This document shows positions 43,549-55,605 of a stretch of DNA of 64,000 nt, piece by piece. The notes below the pieces were generated by a model. It did not search any database. It was not told the origin of the DNA and saw only the letters and a program-made list of their open reading frames with translations. A program made the translations under genes and the position numbers. The stretch's first letter is position 1. The number at the start of each line of letters is the position of its first letter. This DNA comes from Microbotryum silenes-acaulis (lineage: Eukaryota > Basidiomycota > Microbotryomycetes > Microbotryales > Microbotryaceae), in NCBI GenBank assembly GCA_003665825.1, contig QPFY01000021.1:62001-126000 (forward strand). The letters are read 5' to 3'.

Positions 43549-46532
43549 ATGGCCATCGCCTTCTCCCCACCGATCCCCTATCCTACGAATCTACCGACCG
43601 CGACGCAACTTTCGATCCTGAGCCAGTTGAAGCATGCGTTGATCGGCCACCATGCCCGCAAGCTCGTCGTGCTCGCCCATCCCGGCGCACTCGAGCAACT
43701 TGTCCAACTCGGTGGCCATCACTTGCGACCGGATACACACCCTACAGAGTTGCAAGTGTTCCATGAGGCGGTGACGCTCTTGGGGACCTTGTCTTTGCGT
43801 CAGTCATGCAAGGGACGCAGACAGACGCCGACGCCTCGAGCCTTGGACCGTTCAAACACTGACGACTACAACGCCGTTTCTGCGATCACAGCGACTCATC
43901 AAGCTCAACTCGCACTGCTCAATAATCAAGTTCACCAAACTCTCGTGTCTGCACTCGTGTACATCACTTGCGATCGAGCATCGTCCTCATCGTCGCCCGT
44001 CACCACCGCCGTCGCTTCGTCGTTCGCCCTCGACAAACTACTCGAATCCGTGCTGCGATCGATCAAGGTCGTCTACTCGGACCTGGTCGAATGTGTAGGG
44101 CCAAGCGAGTGGGGCGATGACTTGCTCTCGGTTACTCCTATCAGTCCTTATAGCAAGTATGCGAAGCGCGATCAGTCTGACTCGCGCAATGTGGATGACT
44201 TTGATGACGACAGCGACGACGATGACGATGACGACGATCAGACGATGAACAAAGACTTTCGAACCGGACGATCTTCCCAGAGTAACCTCAAGCGACTTGC
44301 TGCAAAGGCCTTGTCGGACTTGTACTCGCCTACCTCGACCGCTCTCCTCGATCTCGCCGCTATGCTCGACTTTGATTCCTCCTCGTTCGACCCGCAGAGT
44401 TTGCGATTGCGACATAAGCGAGCTGAACTCGTGTGCGATTTGTTCGCGTCGACGGTACGAACCCGACGACAACGTGAAGCCGTCCTTCAAACGGGTACGA
44501 CGACAAACAAGTGGTGGGATTCGCTCGTTGGAATCGTCACCACCACAACGGGCAGGGTTCAAGAGAGTGCGATTGCTGCCATCTCGGCGCTCTTCAAGGA
44601 TGAAAGTGATACTCTAAAAGCATGCATCGGAGGTCAGTATTGAGGGAGGGTATGGCTTACGAAGATCTGGTTGCTGATTCGATTCGGGTCTACCTCTTCA
44701 TTCCCGCAGCTCAAGGCGGCAGTCCCCTCTTTCCGACCTTGAACGCGCTCTCCCAATCGGCGAACGCATCTCGACGACTTACAGCAACCATTGCAAGGAT
44801 TGTGCTCTGTCAATCGAGACGACTGTCAATCACATTTTCGACTCCCGAGTTTGATCGCACCGCCGCGGGGGAACTCGGGATTGATTCCGTCGCCGCGACT
44901 TTGGTGACTTTGGTCGATGGGGACGAGAAGTTACGAGGGAGGGCCTGTTTCGCACTTGGTCAGTTTCGACAATCACGTTTAGCTCTGAAACGATTTACTG
45001 ATCAGATTCCGACGTATTCGATCGTAGCGTACCTGGTGGGAATCAAGTTTTCACTCGAGATTTATGGAGCTTCCAATAACCGAGTACTCGAAATCGTCAA
45101 GAAATTGCTCAAACCGACCACATCTCTCTCTACCACCACCACTACTACTTTATCCGACGAAGCTTACTATGGACCACCTCCCAACTCTACACCTATCGAA
45201 GCTGCCTTGACTTTAATCGCTCTCCTAACTGCCGAATCTGAAGATGATCGCCAACTCGTCAAAGAAAAGGGTTTGATCCCACTTATCGTCGAATACCTCT
45301 CACACCCTTTACCCAAAGTTAAAGCTGCTGCATGTCATGCTTTGAGATCATTATCGAGGAGCGTACATCTCTTACGAACCAGTTTGGTAGACACCGAAGC
45401 TGCTAAACCGCTCGTTAAACTCTTGGGAAAGGGTGAGGATCAGGTCGTTAGGATTACGGCTGTCGCGACCGTTTCGAATTTGCTGTTGGAATTTAGTCCG
45501 ATGAGAGGGACGTTGATTGAAGAGGGGGTGGTGGAGGAGATTGTAGGGATGGCCAAGGAGGGGTCGAGAGGGATGAAGAAGAATGGGGAAAGAGGGAGGA
45601 GGAAGAGGCAAGAGGTAAAAGACGTGAATGTGTTGTGGGCTCTCAAGAATGGTACGTTCTCAGGGATGAACACAAACAATGGACCATGCTTCCAAAACTC
45701 ATTTCTCGTTTCACTCCTGCTACCAGCGAGCTATCAGGCTTCCTATGAATTCAACACGCGTCTTTTGACTCTTCTCGGCTGGCCCAACCTCCGCACTTTT
45801 TTGTTGACAAAGCAAACGAGCGTCTCCGAACAGGCTTTCGGGATCCTTCGTAACCTCACATGTACCAACGGTAGTAACTCGACGCCCGCCTTATTCTCTC
45901 CACTTCCATCCGAATCCGACACGCCACTGATCAGGCCGGAAGAGGTGATCAAGCACTGCGCGGACGTTTTGGAACTTGAGAAGGATCCCTCAGAATGGCC
46001 TATACTAGAAGAAGCGGGTGTTAGACTCCAAGTTCTTTATACGCTAGTCAATTTGGCGGCGGGGGACATGGATATGAAGAGAACAATCTTGGTTCAAAAA
46101 GGATTGTTGGATCTTTTGATCGGCGCTTTGGTAAGTTTTTTTTCTCTTTTCCACAACAGAGCTACGAAAGCCGTTTGACGGTGTTGGGGAGGTTATATAT
46201 TTTTTGATTTTGGTTTTTTTTTATAGAAAGCAAAACTTGCGGATGTACGATGCGCGACCGTATGGGTTTTCATCAACCTCTCACAACCCATCCCACCACC
46301 CCCTTCGATCCCAACTCTGACCCACTCAACGAAACCCACAAGACCGTACTCGAATCCCACTCAACCAACCACCATAGCACCACTTTCCTCACTCCCTACG
46401 ACGACTGAGATTCTAGAATTTTTGAGAAACAAGGGAGTGAATCGGGCTTTGGGTGAATTGAGTACGGATGTTAGTTTGGATGTGAGGGAGAGGGTCAAGG
46501 ATGCTTTACAGGTTTTCAGTGGGTGGGATTGA
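43549..46532 (+). CDS. GID5: GID complex armadillo subunit (Gid5/Vid28, ARMC8)
   Basis: Five exons (43549-44632, 44710-44958, 45028-45651, 45727-46130, 46227-46532) give 888 codons. The protein is an alpha-solenoid of armadillo repeats. Diagnostic stretches are RACFALAYLVG, KVKAAACHALRSLSRSVHLL, VSNLLLEFSPMRGTLIEEG, VNVLWALKNASYQ, AFGILRNLTCTN, LQVLYTLVNLAAGD and DVRCATVWVFINLSQ. The order and spacing match ARMC8, the scaffold that holds the substrate receptor in the GID/CTLH E3 ligase, which degrades gluconeogenic enzymes when glucose returns. A run of Asp (about residues 218-230, DDDSDDDDDDDDQ) lies in an N-terminal insert and is probably a flexible loop. Introns are 69-96 nt. At 45726 I used the acceptor that keeps the frame. 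Confidence 0.88.
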
Positions 46533-47580
46533 GTAGAGCTTCGAGGGTGTTAAGAGGTTGATTTTTGGGGAGCGATGAAGAAATGGTTCAGAGATTTTTC
46601 TCAAGAGAGAACGAGGATGAGATACGAGAGCAAGGAATGTGTGATCTTTTGGACGAGGTCCGAATTGCACAAGAGGGAGGAGAATCGCGAGCTACGGAAT
46701 TATGGGTGCTAGACTTGAAAGGACGCGGTAGAAATTAACAAAAGGTCTCGAGGAAGCGGTGCTCGAGTAGATGGTGCCTGATGGCCGATTGTAGTAAAAG
46801 TACGAAATCGAACTTGAGGCTCGGGAACGAGAGTCTGAAAGCTTTTTTTTTTAATAAAAAAAAACTGGGCTCATAAATTGCTATCCTTCGGGTTGGCTCG
46901 GACCGCTACAAAAAAGAGCTAAAAGTGGTTTATAAAACAACGACGGCCAAGCAATTGGGTGAAAGTCAAACCCCTACGCGCAAAGAGCGCTGCGCAGATC
47001 AAAACCCCGCCGAGCACCTAACGCGGACTCCCAACGGGCGGTGAGTACTGCTGCCGCTTCACGTGCCAAAAGCGGGAGCAAAGATACTCGAAAACCAGGC
47101 GAGAGCGCCGAGAGAACGAAAGGGGGGGAATATACAAAAAGTCACGACTGGAAACACGGAGAACCAGGAATACTAAGACAGAGAGGAGGGGAACACACCC
47201 CGAGGGGCCAAGGGAGGGGGTCGAGGTCAGAGATAGAGGTCCCCAGGGACTAACAGGCCGCAGCCAAGCCGCAGCTACTCGTCACCCCGACAGCACCTGA
47301 TGTCCTCCCTCGGCTGAGTCTCGAGTGCTGGCTGTTGAGCCGTCGGGGCTGAGCGAAAAACGATCCAATACAACGAAACGAGCCTCGCCTTGACGCGAAG
47401 ATGTTGACCAAAAACGAGCGATATTTCTTCCCGATCCATGCCGTAGATCTAGACCAACGCGAACGAAACAAGTTTCAAGACAGTCAGCTTCTGAAAGAAA
47501 AGTCGACCTCCGAAAAAGAAGGGAGGAAAGGAGGGGAAAGAGAGGAGGGGAGGAAAATGGGAAGGAAGGACTTAACTCGG
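46533..47580. other. Intergenic, GID5 to the second transposon island
   Basis: About 1 kb. Contains a T/A homopolymer hinge (46848-46866), then G/A-rich sequence with small ORFs of low complexity (47041-47253). The last 300 bp are probably the untranslated 3' end of the leftward LINE. Nothing else recognised. Confidence 0.45.
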
Positions 47581-48880
47581 TCAGCACACCTCCCAATCTC
47601 GAGCCCCAGGCACAAAGCCCGCTCGAGAGATAAAATCTCGCTCGAACGCTCTGAGTGCACTGGGGAGCGAGGGCGGGACCACGACGTTGTCCAGCTCGAA
47701 CCGTTGATGAACGCGCCAGCGGAGCAGGTGCAGCCGCTGGAAGCCGATCGCGCAGGCCAGCCGAACCCACATCCATTTCGAGGTCGTTCTCCCACAACCC
47801 CGCAAAAGGGGGAGCCCCATAGTCAGCTGCTCCGGAGTGAACGTCGACGGATCGACGTCGGTATCCTCGATGCCGAGCTTGTCGAACAGAATGCGCAGCA
47901 CCCCGCCCCAGAAGCTGGTCGAGTACGCGCACTCGAAAAAGTAGTGCGACACCGTCTCGATGACCGCTGCATCGTTGCCACAGAACAGACACGTCGGCGA
48001 AGAGGCATGACCCTGAGTATGCTGCCTCTTGCGCGTCGGCGTCACGTCGTACATGAGCCGCCAGTGGGTGTCCTGCTCCGCCACCGAAGCGAACCGGTCG
48101 TGGAGCCATCTCCAGACGCGCTGCGTGTCGCTCTGAGAAGTCCAAAGAGGGAAACACTTGACACAATCCTCCCTCCCTGGAAACCGCACCTTGTTCACAA
48201 GCCGACGAAGCTTGCGAATCGTAAAAGGCCGGGAGAGCCCAAAGACGTTGAAGCACCGAGGACGGGGAGCCTCCTTGAGAGGTATCCGAGCAAGGCTTTC
48301 GCCTTGAGCAACTGACCCACGCGCGACCACACGTGCTCGTGCTGTAGGGTGGGTTCCTTAGAGTGCTGCCAGAACCCGCGTCGATGACCAAACAGAGCCC
48401 ATCCGCTTTTATTGTCCCTCCAGTACAAGTCCGCGATCTGCGCCCACTTTTACACTGCGTCCTCATCGTCAGACGCGTAACGAACGTCATCGGTAGAGTG
48501 AAGGGAGGCGTGGCGGAAGCGAGAGCAATTCGGGAAGCGTTAGGAGTTCGGACTTGATCGATGAAATAGTGACACCGGCCGCTTCAACGACTGCCCCCCA
48601 GTGCGTCGAGTCGCGGTACAGCTTCTCGAGCCGAGCCGTGGTGCTGAAGAACCCCCACCGACTGAGATCGCGGGTCGCAAGACGAGCGACCTCCAGCTCT
48701 CGCGAGCTAGGGGGCGCCCAGACCGGCCGCACATACTGATTTCGAGTCTTGAACCGCTCGAGCTGAAAAAGTCCGGCTCGAGCTTCGATTTGCACCGGCC
48801 GGGGGACGAAGTCCTCGCCAAATTTGTCGACCAAGAGGAGTCTGAGCTTCTTGCGTAACTCAATCGGGTCAACTCGATCT
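47581..48880 (-). pseudogene. LINE C-terminal part (post-RT and zinc finger)
   Basis: Minus-strand reading. The first part (48834-48487) has LERFKTRNQYVRPVW and LATRDLSRWGFFSTT. After frameshifts it continues as DNKSGWALFGHRRGFW, then SRPFTIRKLRRLVN. The C-terminal zinc finger typical of LINE ORF2 proteins is CLFCGNDAAVIETVSHYFFEC (C-x2-C-x11-H-x5-C), about 47935-48000. The stop is at 47581. No RT palm lies upstream, so the copy is 5'-truncated. At least two frame breaks make it inactive. Confidence 0.7.
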
Positions 48881-50588
48881 TGTTGAGTTAATTGTGATCT
48901 CTAGTGAGCAGCCCGAGAGCGACGGGTAGGCAGTTCGGGGGTTGTGTTGGTTGAGTGATGGTCCCTCGGTGTCATTGGCTTTGCCCTCGAGGCTGAACGT
49001 AAGGGCGACTCTCTGAACTCAATCGATGGAGACCGAGGAGGTGTGCCCTTGACAGGCGTTGGCGGTTGTACGGGCATGGTGGATCATAAGGGCGGTAGCG
49101 ACGTCGTGGACTGGCGTTGTAACTTGTGGACCGAAGGTGAGACCGGTGAGGCGCGGCTGGCTGATTCACGTCGGCGCGAAGAACCGTCCCTCTGGGTCCG
49201 TGCGCGAGCCAGCTCCAAGTCGAAAATAGCGACTTCTCACCGCTGTAGCTCAATGAATAGGACTTGCAAGAGTCTTCCCTTGGGTAGATGCTCGAAAAAA
49301 TAGCATGAGAATGCGCCTATTGAAACAGATTGTATAGGTTGATTTTATTTGCCATGCTACAGCAAGGTGGTACTTTTCTGGGCCAAAATTTCGATAGGCA
49401 ACTCAGCCAAACTCGCGGATAGGGTACAAGCCCCTCCATCTGTGGAGGGTTTCGAGCTTACGTCGTGACCACTTAATTGTTCGACGCGTATCAGTCAGGA
49501 CCGCGCCGCCGCACGTTTCAGACCCGACTTACTGTAGCACTTGTTTGGCGTGGCAGTCGTCTCGCTTTCTTTCCCGAGGAGTCGGACTTCGGAAGCGTCA
49601 GCGCGGCCAAGTCGGATCAAATTTTCAGGCCAATGGAGTTGCGAAATTGTCGGCCGGCCCCAGACGCGTTCAGCAACTCGCAACACGCCGAAGACACCGT
49701 ACGCCAAGCCAGCACGCAAGCGACCGAGCTTCGAGCATCACCCGATCTTGACACCCATACCAGAAGCCTCCATCGAACTTGACGAGCCGCTCGCGGGTCG
49801 GCTAGCTGCGGATCATGACAGCACCTCTGCTGCTGAGGCTGGCGACCACCTCGCGGCCATGTCGACCGGCGCGGTGCTGGCCCCACCTTCATCCTCTACC
49901 TTCGCAATGCAGGGAAAAAACCACCTGGCACGAAGTATCAACTTCGATCTAAGCTGTAGTGTGCATAAGAGCGAAGTCGGCCAAGACGGTGGCCACGATC
50001 ATTACGACGATGCCGTTACTATTTCCAGTCCGATCCTCAACGACGCGTTCCCGTTTTGCACCTCTACATCTTCTCTTTTATTTTCGACAACGAACACGCT
50101 CGATCAGACGTTGAGATTCAAAGGTATCACTTCCAACACCGATCTGGGTGCACCGCGGCCGCAGGGGACGATGTCGTCATTGCCTTTAACACCGAACCTC
50201 TCGCTCTCGAACACTCAATTGGCGGCTCTTCCGCAAGAAGGCGCGTCGATTTCGCCATCCCTCAGTACCACTCGTGATTTTCCTGAATCGATTGCTCTGA
50301 GAATTAATGTTACGTCTTCAAATTTCCAACCCAATATCTGTACATTACTCTGGACATCGCTGATACCACGGTGTGGCGGGCTCCACTGCACTTGCTCAGT
50401 TTCGACCGTCGAAGCACGATCTCCCTCCGGCCACTTAGTTGCTGGCGTGGCGGTGCGAATGACGCCCTCTGTCCCCATCAACTTCACAGCAGGAGCCTGT
50501 CGTTTCGTTTACCTTCAGCATGTGCTCGACGAGGTTGCTGACGAGCTCGGAATTGCTCTCCAAGGTATGCAGGACAATCATAGAGTGA
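48881..50588. other. Unassigned stretch with long open frames
   Basis: A plus-strand frame stays open from 49541 to 50662 (about 373 codons), with Thr/Ser/Pro-rich content and parts that look coding (LDEVADELGIALQ near 50525). It ends where the frame of the zinc-finger gene begins, so upstream exons of that gene may lie here, but I could not find a splice that joins them in phase. Nothing in 48881-49540 was recognised. Confidence 0.35.
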
Positions 50589-52393
50589 TTCACCGAATGA
50601 CTTGCCTGCAGATCGCTGACGCACTCCCTCCAATACAAATATTCAGACAACTCCTGCTTTGATTACTCCATCGCCGATCAGAGCGATGTCTCGTTTGCTC
50701 CCAGCCAGATCTTCATCTCCTCTCGATACGTCAAGCTCGCGTCGTTCGCTGCCAGGGCCGATTTCTCGGACCAAGTTCTTAAGTCGACCAGCTCCGCTCT
50801 CGACCTCGGCACGCTGCCAGCAGAAGCACTACTCTCAATCAGGGTACGTCTTTGTTTTCCTTCCGCATCAAACAACGCTTGCAGAATCAACTCGCTTACT
50901 GAAATTGCTACCGCCTAATCGTCACCTCAGATCTACCAGCACCCTAAAGATCGTCATCAATTTCTGCATTGCACTTCCATCCCCGCTCGCTCGCAAGCGG
51001 CACCTCTACAAGATGAGGGCAGGACTGGAACACCCCCGCCTACAGTCACTCTGGTCAGGACTCCTGAAAACACACTGCATCTTGGCGAGGCGGCATCAGC
51101 ATCGAGCTTCTTTGCCATAGCCGAAGCGGAGGCCGATGACGAGGTGTGACGGCAGAATCGTCAACCAGCCGAGTTCCGCACCTCAAGTGATGGCCACTGC
51201 TACTCCCGGTCATCGCACACCCATCCGAACGACCTACAATATCCGAATGACCCGGAAGATGGAGACTGTCCGGATGTACCGAAGTACAACGAAGGACGAA
51301 TGAAGATGACCGACCTCATGCTCGATGAATACCCCAGAGAAGTCGTTTTCGATTCATGGAGACCCAACGGAACTTGGGACGACGTCGTTGCCGTTCCAAT
51401 GTCGAATGGTGGCTTGTCGTATCTGTGGTCTTTCTCAGCATCGGGCAATCGAAGCGACTCGGGTGGTGTCTGGCAAGGCCCTCGTCCGGAACTGAATGTC
51501 GAGTATGTCAAGTACAGCAAGAGATACTGCTTGGGTGTGTTTCTCTGTTGCGACCGATCCTGTTGTGGCAAGCGTCAACCTCCGACAAAGATATCAGTAC
51601 CAAGGAGGGCAAATCGCGGGGAGGAGGCCGAAGCGCTCGACACTACACAGGAAGCGCCCAACAAACTCACCTCGCGCAAAGCGATTGCTCCGAACGTAGA
51701 GCGCACATCATCGCAAATCCCGCTCTGTCCAATTTCAGCTTGCAACGGGCCGATGAAGCACATACTTTGTTCGGCAACCATTATTCAAGCGCAACGCAAG
51801 GATCGCCCGGGCGAGGTCTTCATTTTGCATTCGGGATTCCACTACCATCCTCCTCCGTCTGTCTCTCGTCCGTCATCGGAACAGGTGGAACAACTGCAAC
51901 GTCTGCGTTATGCCGCGCCCCAAGCATCTGCGGAAGAGCTACGCATGGGCCAGATGACCGCTTTCCCAGACGACCCACGACACCGGCCGTCCGCTTCCGA
52001 GATCTGTCCACTATACGACAATACTCGGACGATTGCCAGGCACGCGCCAAGAGTGGGTCAAAGCAAGCGTGGCGCCCTACAGGATGATCTCCACTCAGTC
52101 GTGCGCGTGATTACAGATGTCGATCATCAGCTGGTGGTGTACACCAAGTACGACAGTGGTTTCGAGGATCCGCTCCTCGCATCCGACCGCGACCCCAATC
52201 CACGGAAGCAGGCCAAGACCGAGCCTGAGAGGAAGAGACGGAAGGCAATTTCAACGATTTCAGGAAGAAGCAGTGACCCGGACACTAAAGCAAGCTCCGA
52301 CATGTCGATTGGCATCCAGACCCCTTTGATGCGAGAACGACTCATCAACTCGATCGCCGAACAAGCTGCTGATGGCAATATAGGGTGGCCTAC
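50589..52393 (+). pseudogene. WRKY-GCM1-like zinc-finger protein, broken
   Basis: One frame runs 50589-50843, an 87-nt GT-AG intron (50844-50930), then 50931-52393. The only break is a TGA at 51147 in the middle of an acidic linker. The domain contains DSWRPNGTWDDVVAVPMSN, VEYVKYSKRYCLGVFLC, then CCGKRQPPTK, CPISACNGPMKHILC and HSGFHYHPPP. This Cys-Cys-His-His arrangement with a final HxH is that of WRKY-GCM1 zinc fingers found in Mutator-like transposases and in fungal proteins derived from them. A basic KRRK patch follows. The 3' end is cut off by an LTR at 52394. A related piece lies inverted at 53296-53412. No MULE catalytic core is visible. Confidence 0.55.
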
Positions 52394-52618
52394 TGTAATA
52401 CACCCCGTAGGAGTGCACACCGGAGCGACAACGATAAGATCACAGGACCAAAGTATGTAGGATTGACACTGGACACTCTACGTTAGTCGCTGCTACAACA
52501 ATGCCTCCTGATCCACTTGGGCTCACCTGGACACTCTACGTTAGTCGCTGAGGAGAGACTAAGAGTGCCCAGGCGCGCGCCCCCCCTCCTTCTAAGGCCC
52601 AGGCGCGCGGGCCTTACA
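52394..52618 (+). mobile_element. LTR-like repeat, family 2
   Basis: 225 bp, TGTAATACACCCCGTAGG to CGCGGGCCTTACA, with a duplicated GACACTCTACGTTAGTCGCTG (about 52469 and 52532). Reverse-complement relative of 5950-6172. The flanking pentamers CCTAC and CTCTC do not match, so a target duplication is not demonstrated. Confidence 0.62.
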
Positions 52619-53295
52619 CTCTCCACCACCTATTCCAAACCCACGCTCATAACACCTTCTTCCGGGACAAATACGTACTACTGGCCACAGTCTGCTACTC
52701 ACCCAGCGCTCGTCGTTAGCTCCCCATCTTGTACTCCATCGGCAACTATGAGCGAGCAAGTTTCTACCGCCAGCATATTTTGCAACTGTTCAAGATCCTG
52801 AACGATAGCAAGTGCACTCTAGACGAGATCGTCAATGGGGTCGCCTTTGCGACTACTCTGCTGCGCAACTACTTGGTCTCCGTGAAGCCATAGTAGAGTG
52901 GTATGTAGGACGCAAAATCGCAGACGTGGGCCTACTCAATGTGACCGACGATCAGAAAAAGCAGTGGACGGCGGAGGCTATCAAGATCGGTGAGAAGGTG
53001 GCTAAGGGTTGCGCTTTTCACTTCATTGACAGCTGCATGAGACTTTTTTGCTGCGCGCATTGAATGGACCAGTGAGGCAAAGTGGCTGCGCTCGTCCGAT
53101 TCGGCGAAATGTTTGAGTCCAAATCTTCGAGCTTGCTCGATGAAGTAAAACAGCCCCCACACTCCTGAAACCACCAAAAGTGTGATTCCAATCATGTGAG
53201 CACCAACCACCCTTCCGAGCATCCACGGGAGAGAAAGGGTCCGTGCGCGCGAGCCTGAATCGGCGCGTCAAATCCTTGCAGCAAAAGCCGAAAAG
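52619..53295. other. Unassigned, possibly transposon remnants
   Basis: Open frames on both strands (52812-53063 plus, 52932-53222 minus). The minus one reads GITLLVVSGVWGLFYFIEQA and may continue the inverted zinc-finger relic, but no domain is convincing. Confidence 0.3.
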
Positions 53296-53412
53296 ACCAG
53301 CAGCTTGTTCGGCGATCGAGTCGATGAGTCGTTCTCGCATCAAAGGGGTCTGGATGCCAATCGGAATGTCGGAGCTTGCTTTAGCGTCCGGGTCACTGCT
53401 TCTTTACAAGTT
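53296..53412 (-). repeat. Inverted partial copy of the zinc-finger gene
   Basis: Reverse complement of about 52262-52372 (the segment with IGIQTPLMRERLI), near-identical. Beyond that the two copies diverge: this one continues with GLFGFCCKDLTRRF, where the first is cut. It may preserve the original continuation of the gene. Confidence 0.65.
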
Positions 53413-53699
53413 GAGATCTTGCCAAGACGACACTTCATCGTCGACTGGCCCGTCCTAGTACTATCGAGTCTAAACCTTAGCGAGCCAGCTCTGTCGGAGG
53501 TATTCGGCTCACTTGTTGGGCAACCAGCAATGGCGGACGTAGAGAAACAATATACTGGGCGTCCTTATCACAAGAGCGATTGCATCGGACGCTCTTACAC
53601 GCAAATCGTTTCGATCACCTCGCTTCCTCCCCTGTATTCAACATCAACAACTAGTACTACAAAGCTGGCCCAGAAGATCACAACGGTGCGAAGTTTTGA

Positions 53700-54245
53700 G
53701 ACAGACCTATCACGCTTAGTCCAGTGCGATACCGGAGTCCAAGCGCGATCGGTGATGGACACTCGGTCGACCGATACATCCGGACAATCGTTGAGATCGC
53801 CGGCCAAGATCCGAAGAGTCGTGGGTCTCGGGGCGTTGAAGTGCAGAAGCCCGAAAAAGTCGCGACGATCGTCCTCCTTTACCGGCGCGTACATGTTGAT
53901 GATCTCGACATCGAGCTCCTCAAGACGAAACACCGAGGGCAGAATCCGGCCGTCGAAACGAGAAGCTCCTGCAAAGACCACCGGGGTAGAGGAAAGGAGA
54001 TGGCCCGCCAAAGGTGAGCCATCGGGTATGAGGGTAAGGACATGAGGAGAGAAACGAATACAGGCCCCTGGCCAAGCACTCTCGAAGCCTTCGCGCGACG
54101 CGTTGTAGCTGAGGTGGTGCTCTTGCAGGAGGATGGCCGCAGGGGCCGGCCGAAGTGTTTTGAGAAAACGGATGATTTTGACTTGATTGACTGCGTTCTT
54201 GATCGATCGAACGTTGAAGGTCAACACAGTGAGAGACTCCATCAT
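53700..54245 (-). pseudogene. LINE ORF2 start: APE-type endonuclease
   Basis: Starting at ATG 54245, the frame encodes the exonuclease-endonuclease-phosphatase fold used by LINEs to nick target DNA. Motifs are VLTFNVRSIKN (catalytic Asn), AILLQEHHLS (Glu) and LRILAGDLNDCPD (Asp-x-Asn). The reverse transcriptase that should follow is missing; reading degenerates after about 53700. The start overlaps the stop of ORF1 as ATGA. Confidence 0.8.
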
Positions 54246-55563
54246 GATGAAATCAGATCAGCGCCGCCCCCCTCGAATTCGGTCACCTCGGACCTGTGAC
54301 CCCCTGAACTGTTGGCCCCTGAGCCGTTACCACCTGATGCACCGAGGATCATGGCGGATCCCGCCCGGGTGACACGTCGGTTGCTGGGTGCCGAGCTCGA
54401 ACGAAGGCGTCGAGGACTCGTCGAGGCTGTCGAGGTTGTCGAGGTTGCCAATGATCCCGGCGTGCCACCGGACAAAGGCGAAGCCGGAGCAGAAGCAGAA
54501 GGCGAAGGAGAGGTCGGGGTCGAAACGGGCGCCGCCATTGTCGTCCGCGTCTCCTTTGTTGAGTCCATAGTCGCACGCGTCAACGTCTCTTCCCCAGTGT
54601 CGCCGCCCTCCGGTTCGGTCGAAGCGACCGACTCGTCGTCGCCGTCGCCGTCGTTCGCGTCGTCCTTGTTGCCGGTCGCTGCACCTGCGGGGTTAGCACG
54701 AGGTCCCAGCTGGATCATGTTAGCGCCAGAGACACGAGAGTTCAATGCGGCAGGCCCACCGTGCTCCCATTCTTTCCAGCAACTCGGAAGCCGGTCGTCG
54801 AAGTCGAAATCGAGGCCCGCGGAACAAGGGCGGCGGTGGCCGGAGTCGAAACCGGCTTCCTGCAAGCGCCCAATGGTGTCCGGCGCCATCGCACACCGCG
54901 CAGTAGTGCGTCTCGAATTCGTGTCGCAAGCCGTACTTGGCGCCCAGGATCTCGATCTCTTGTGGCAAAGCGGCGTTGAGCGCAGCCTTCTGCGTCTCGA
55001 TGGAGCCTTGGAAAAGACCAGCATGTAAGCGAAGGTACGCGCAGTGGAATCCGTCTTCGGTCATGGCCATCGGATCGCCATTCGGATCGACCGCGAGGCC
55101 CCGCTGTAATTGCATCAGGGTATAACCTTGCGTGCGACCTGCGCGGCCGAACGAAAGGGTGAGAGCATCATCGAGAGATTTTCGGAGCACGGAAGCGGGG
55201 ATCGCGCTGGAGGAGGAGGGCAAGGTGAATCGCACCTGAACGACGTGGTTTAGGGGGGAGGCGCTGGGGAGCTCGGTGACCATCTCCTTGCCGTGGTAGG
55301 GGAATGGACCCGCTGCAGCGGCTTCGAGACAGGCTTGCTCGGATTCGAAGACAAGCTCGTACATGTGACGAGCGATCGGGAACCTCTTCGTGGCTTGGGT
55401 TCAGCTTCACGCATTTCGAGACTTTCGAGAAAAGCTTCTCGACCTCGGGGTCAAGGACGACGCCCTCAGGCCGTGCGAACATGAACGGCGTCTCGGCCAA
55501 TCCAAAGTGCTTGCGCAGCGCGATCTGTACAGGACCTCTGGGCGATCCAGGACCAACCAGCAA
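54242..55563 (-). pseudogene. LINE ORF1 (Gag-like), frameshifted
   Basis: Minus-strand ORF1 spread over three frames. The upstream part has ALRKHFGLAETPFMFARPEG. The central part has MYELVFESEQACLEAAAAG, TLSFGRAGRTQGYTLMQLQ and a Cys/His cluster, HYCAVCDGAGHHW, probably a zinc knuckle. The distal part is Thr/Ser/Pro-rich and low complexity (STEPEGGDTGEETLT) and ends with TGA at 54242. Frame changes occur near 55370 and near 54830. ORF1 proteins of this type coat LINE RNA. Confidence 0.65.
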
Positions 55564-55605
55564 TCACATTGGAGGCCGGGGCTGCGTCGTTTAGCACCGC
55601 TCTTT

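Noticed and set aside
54312..55028. Long plus-strand ORF opposite the LINE ORF1
   Set aside because: It mirrors the Ser/Thr/Pro-rich minus-strand ORF in GC-rich DNA; the minus strand has the zinc-knuckle and the ATGA link to the endonuclease.
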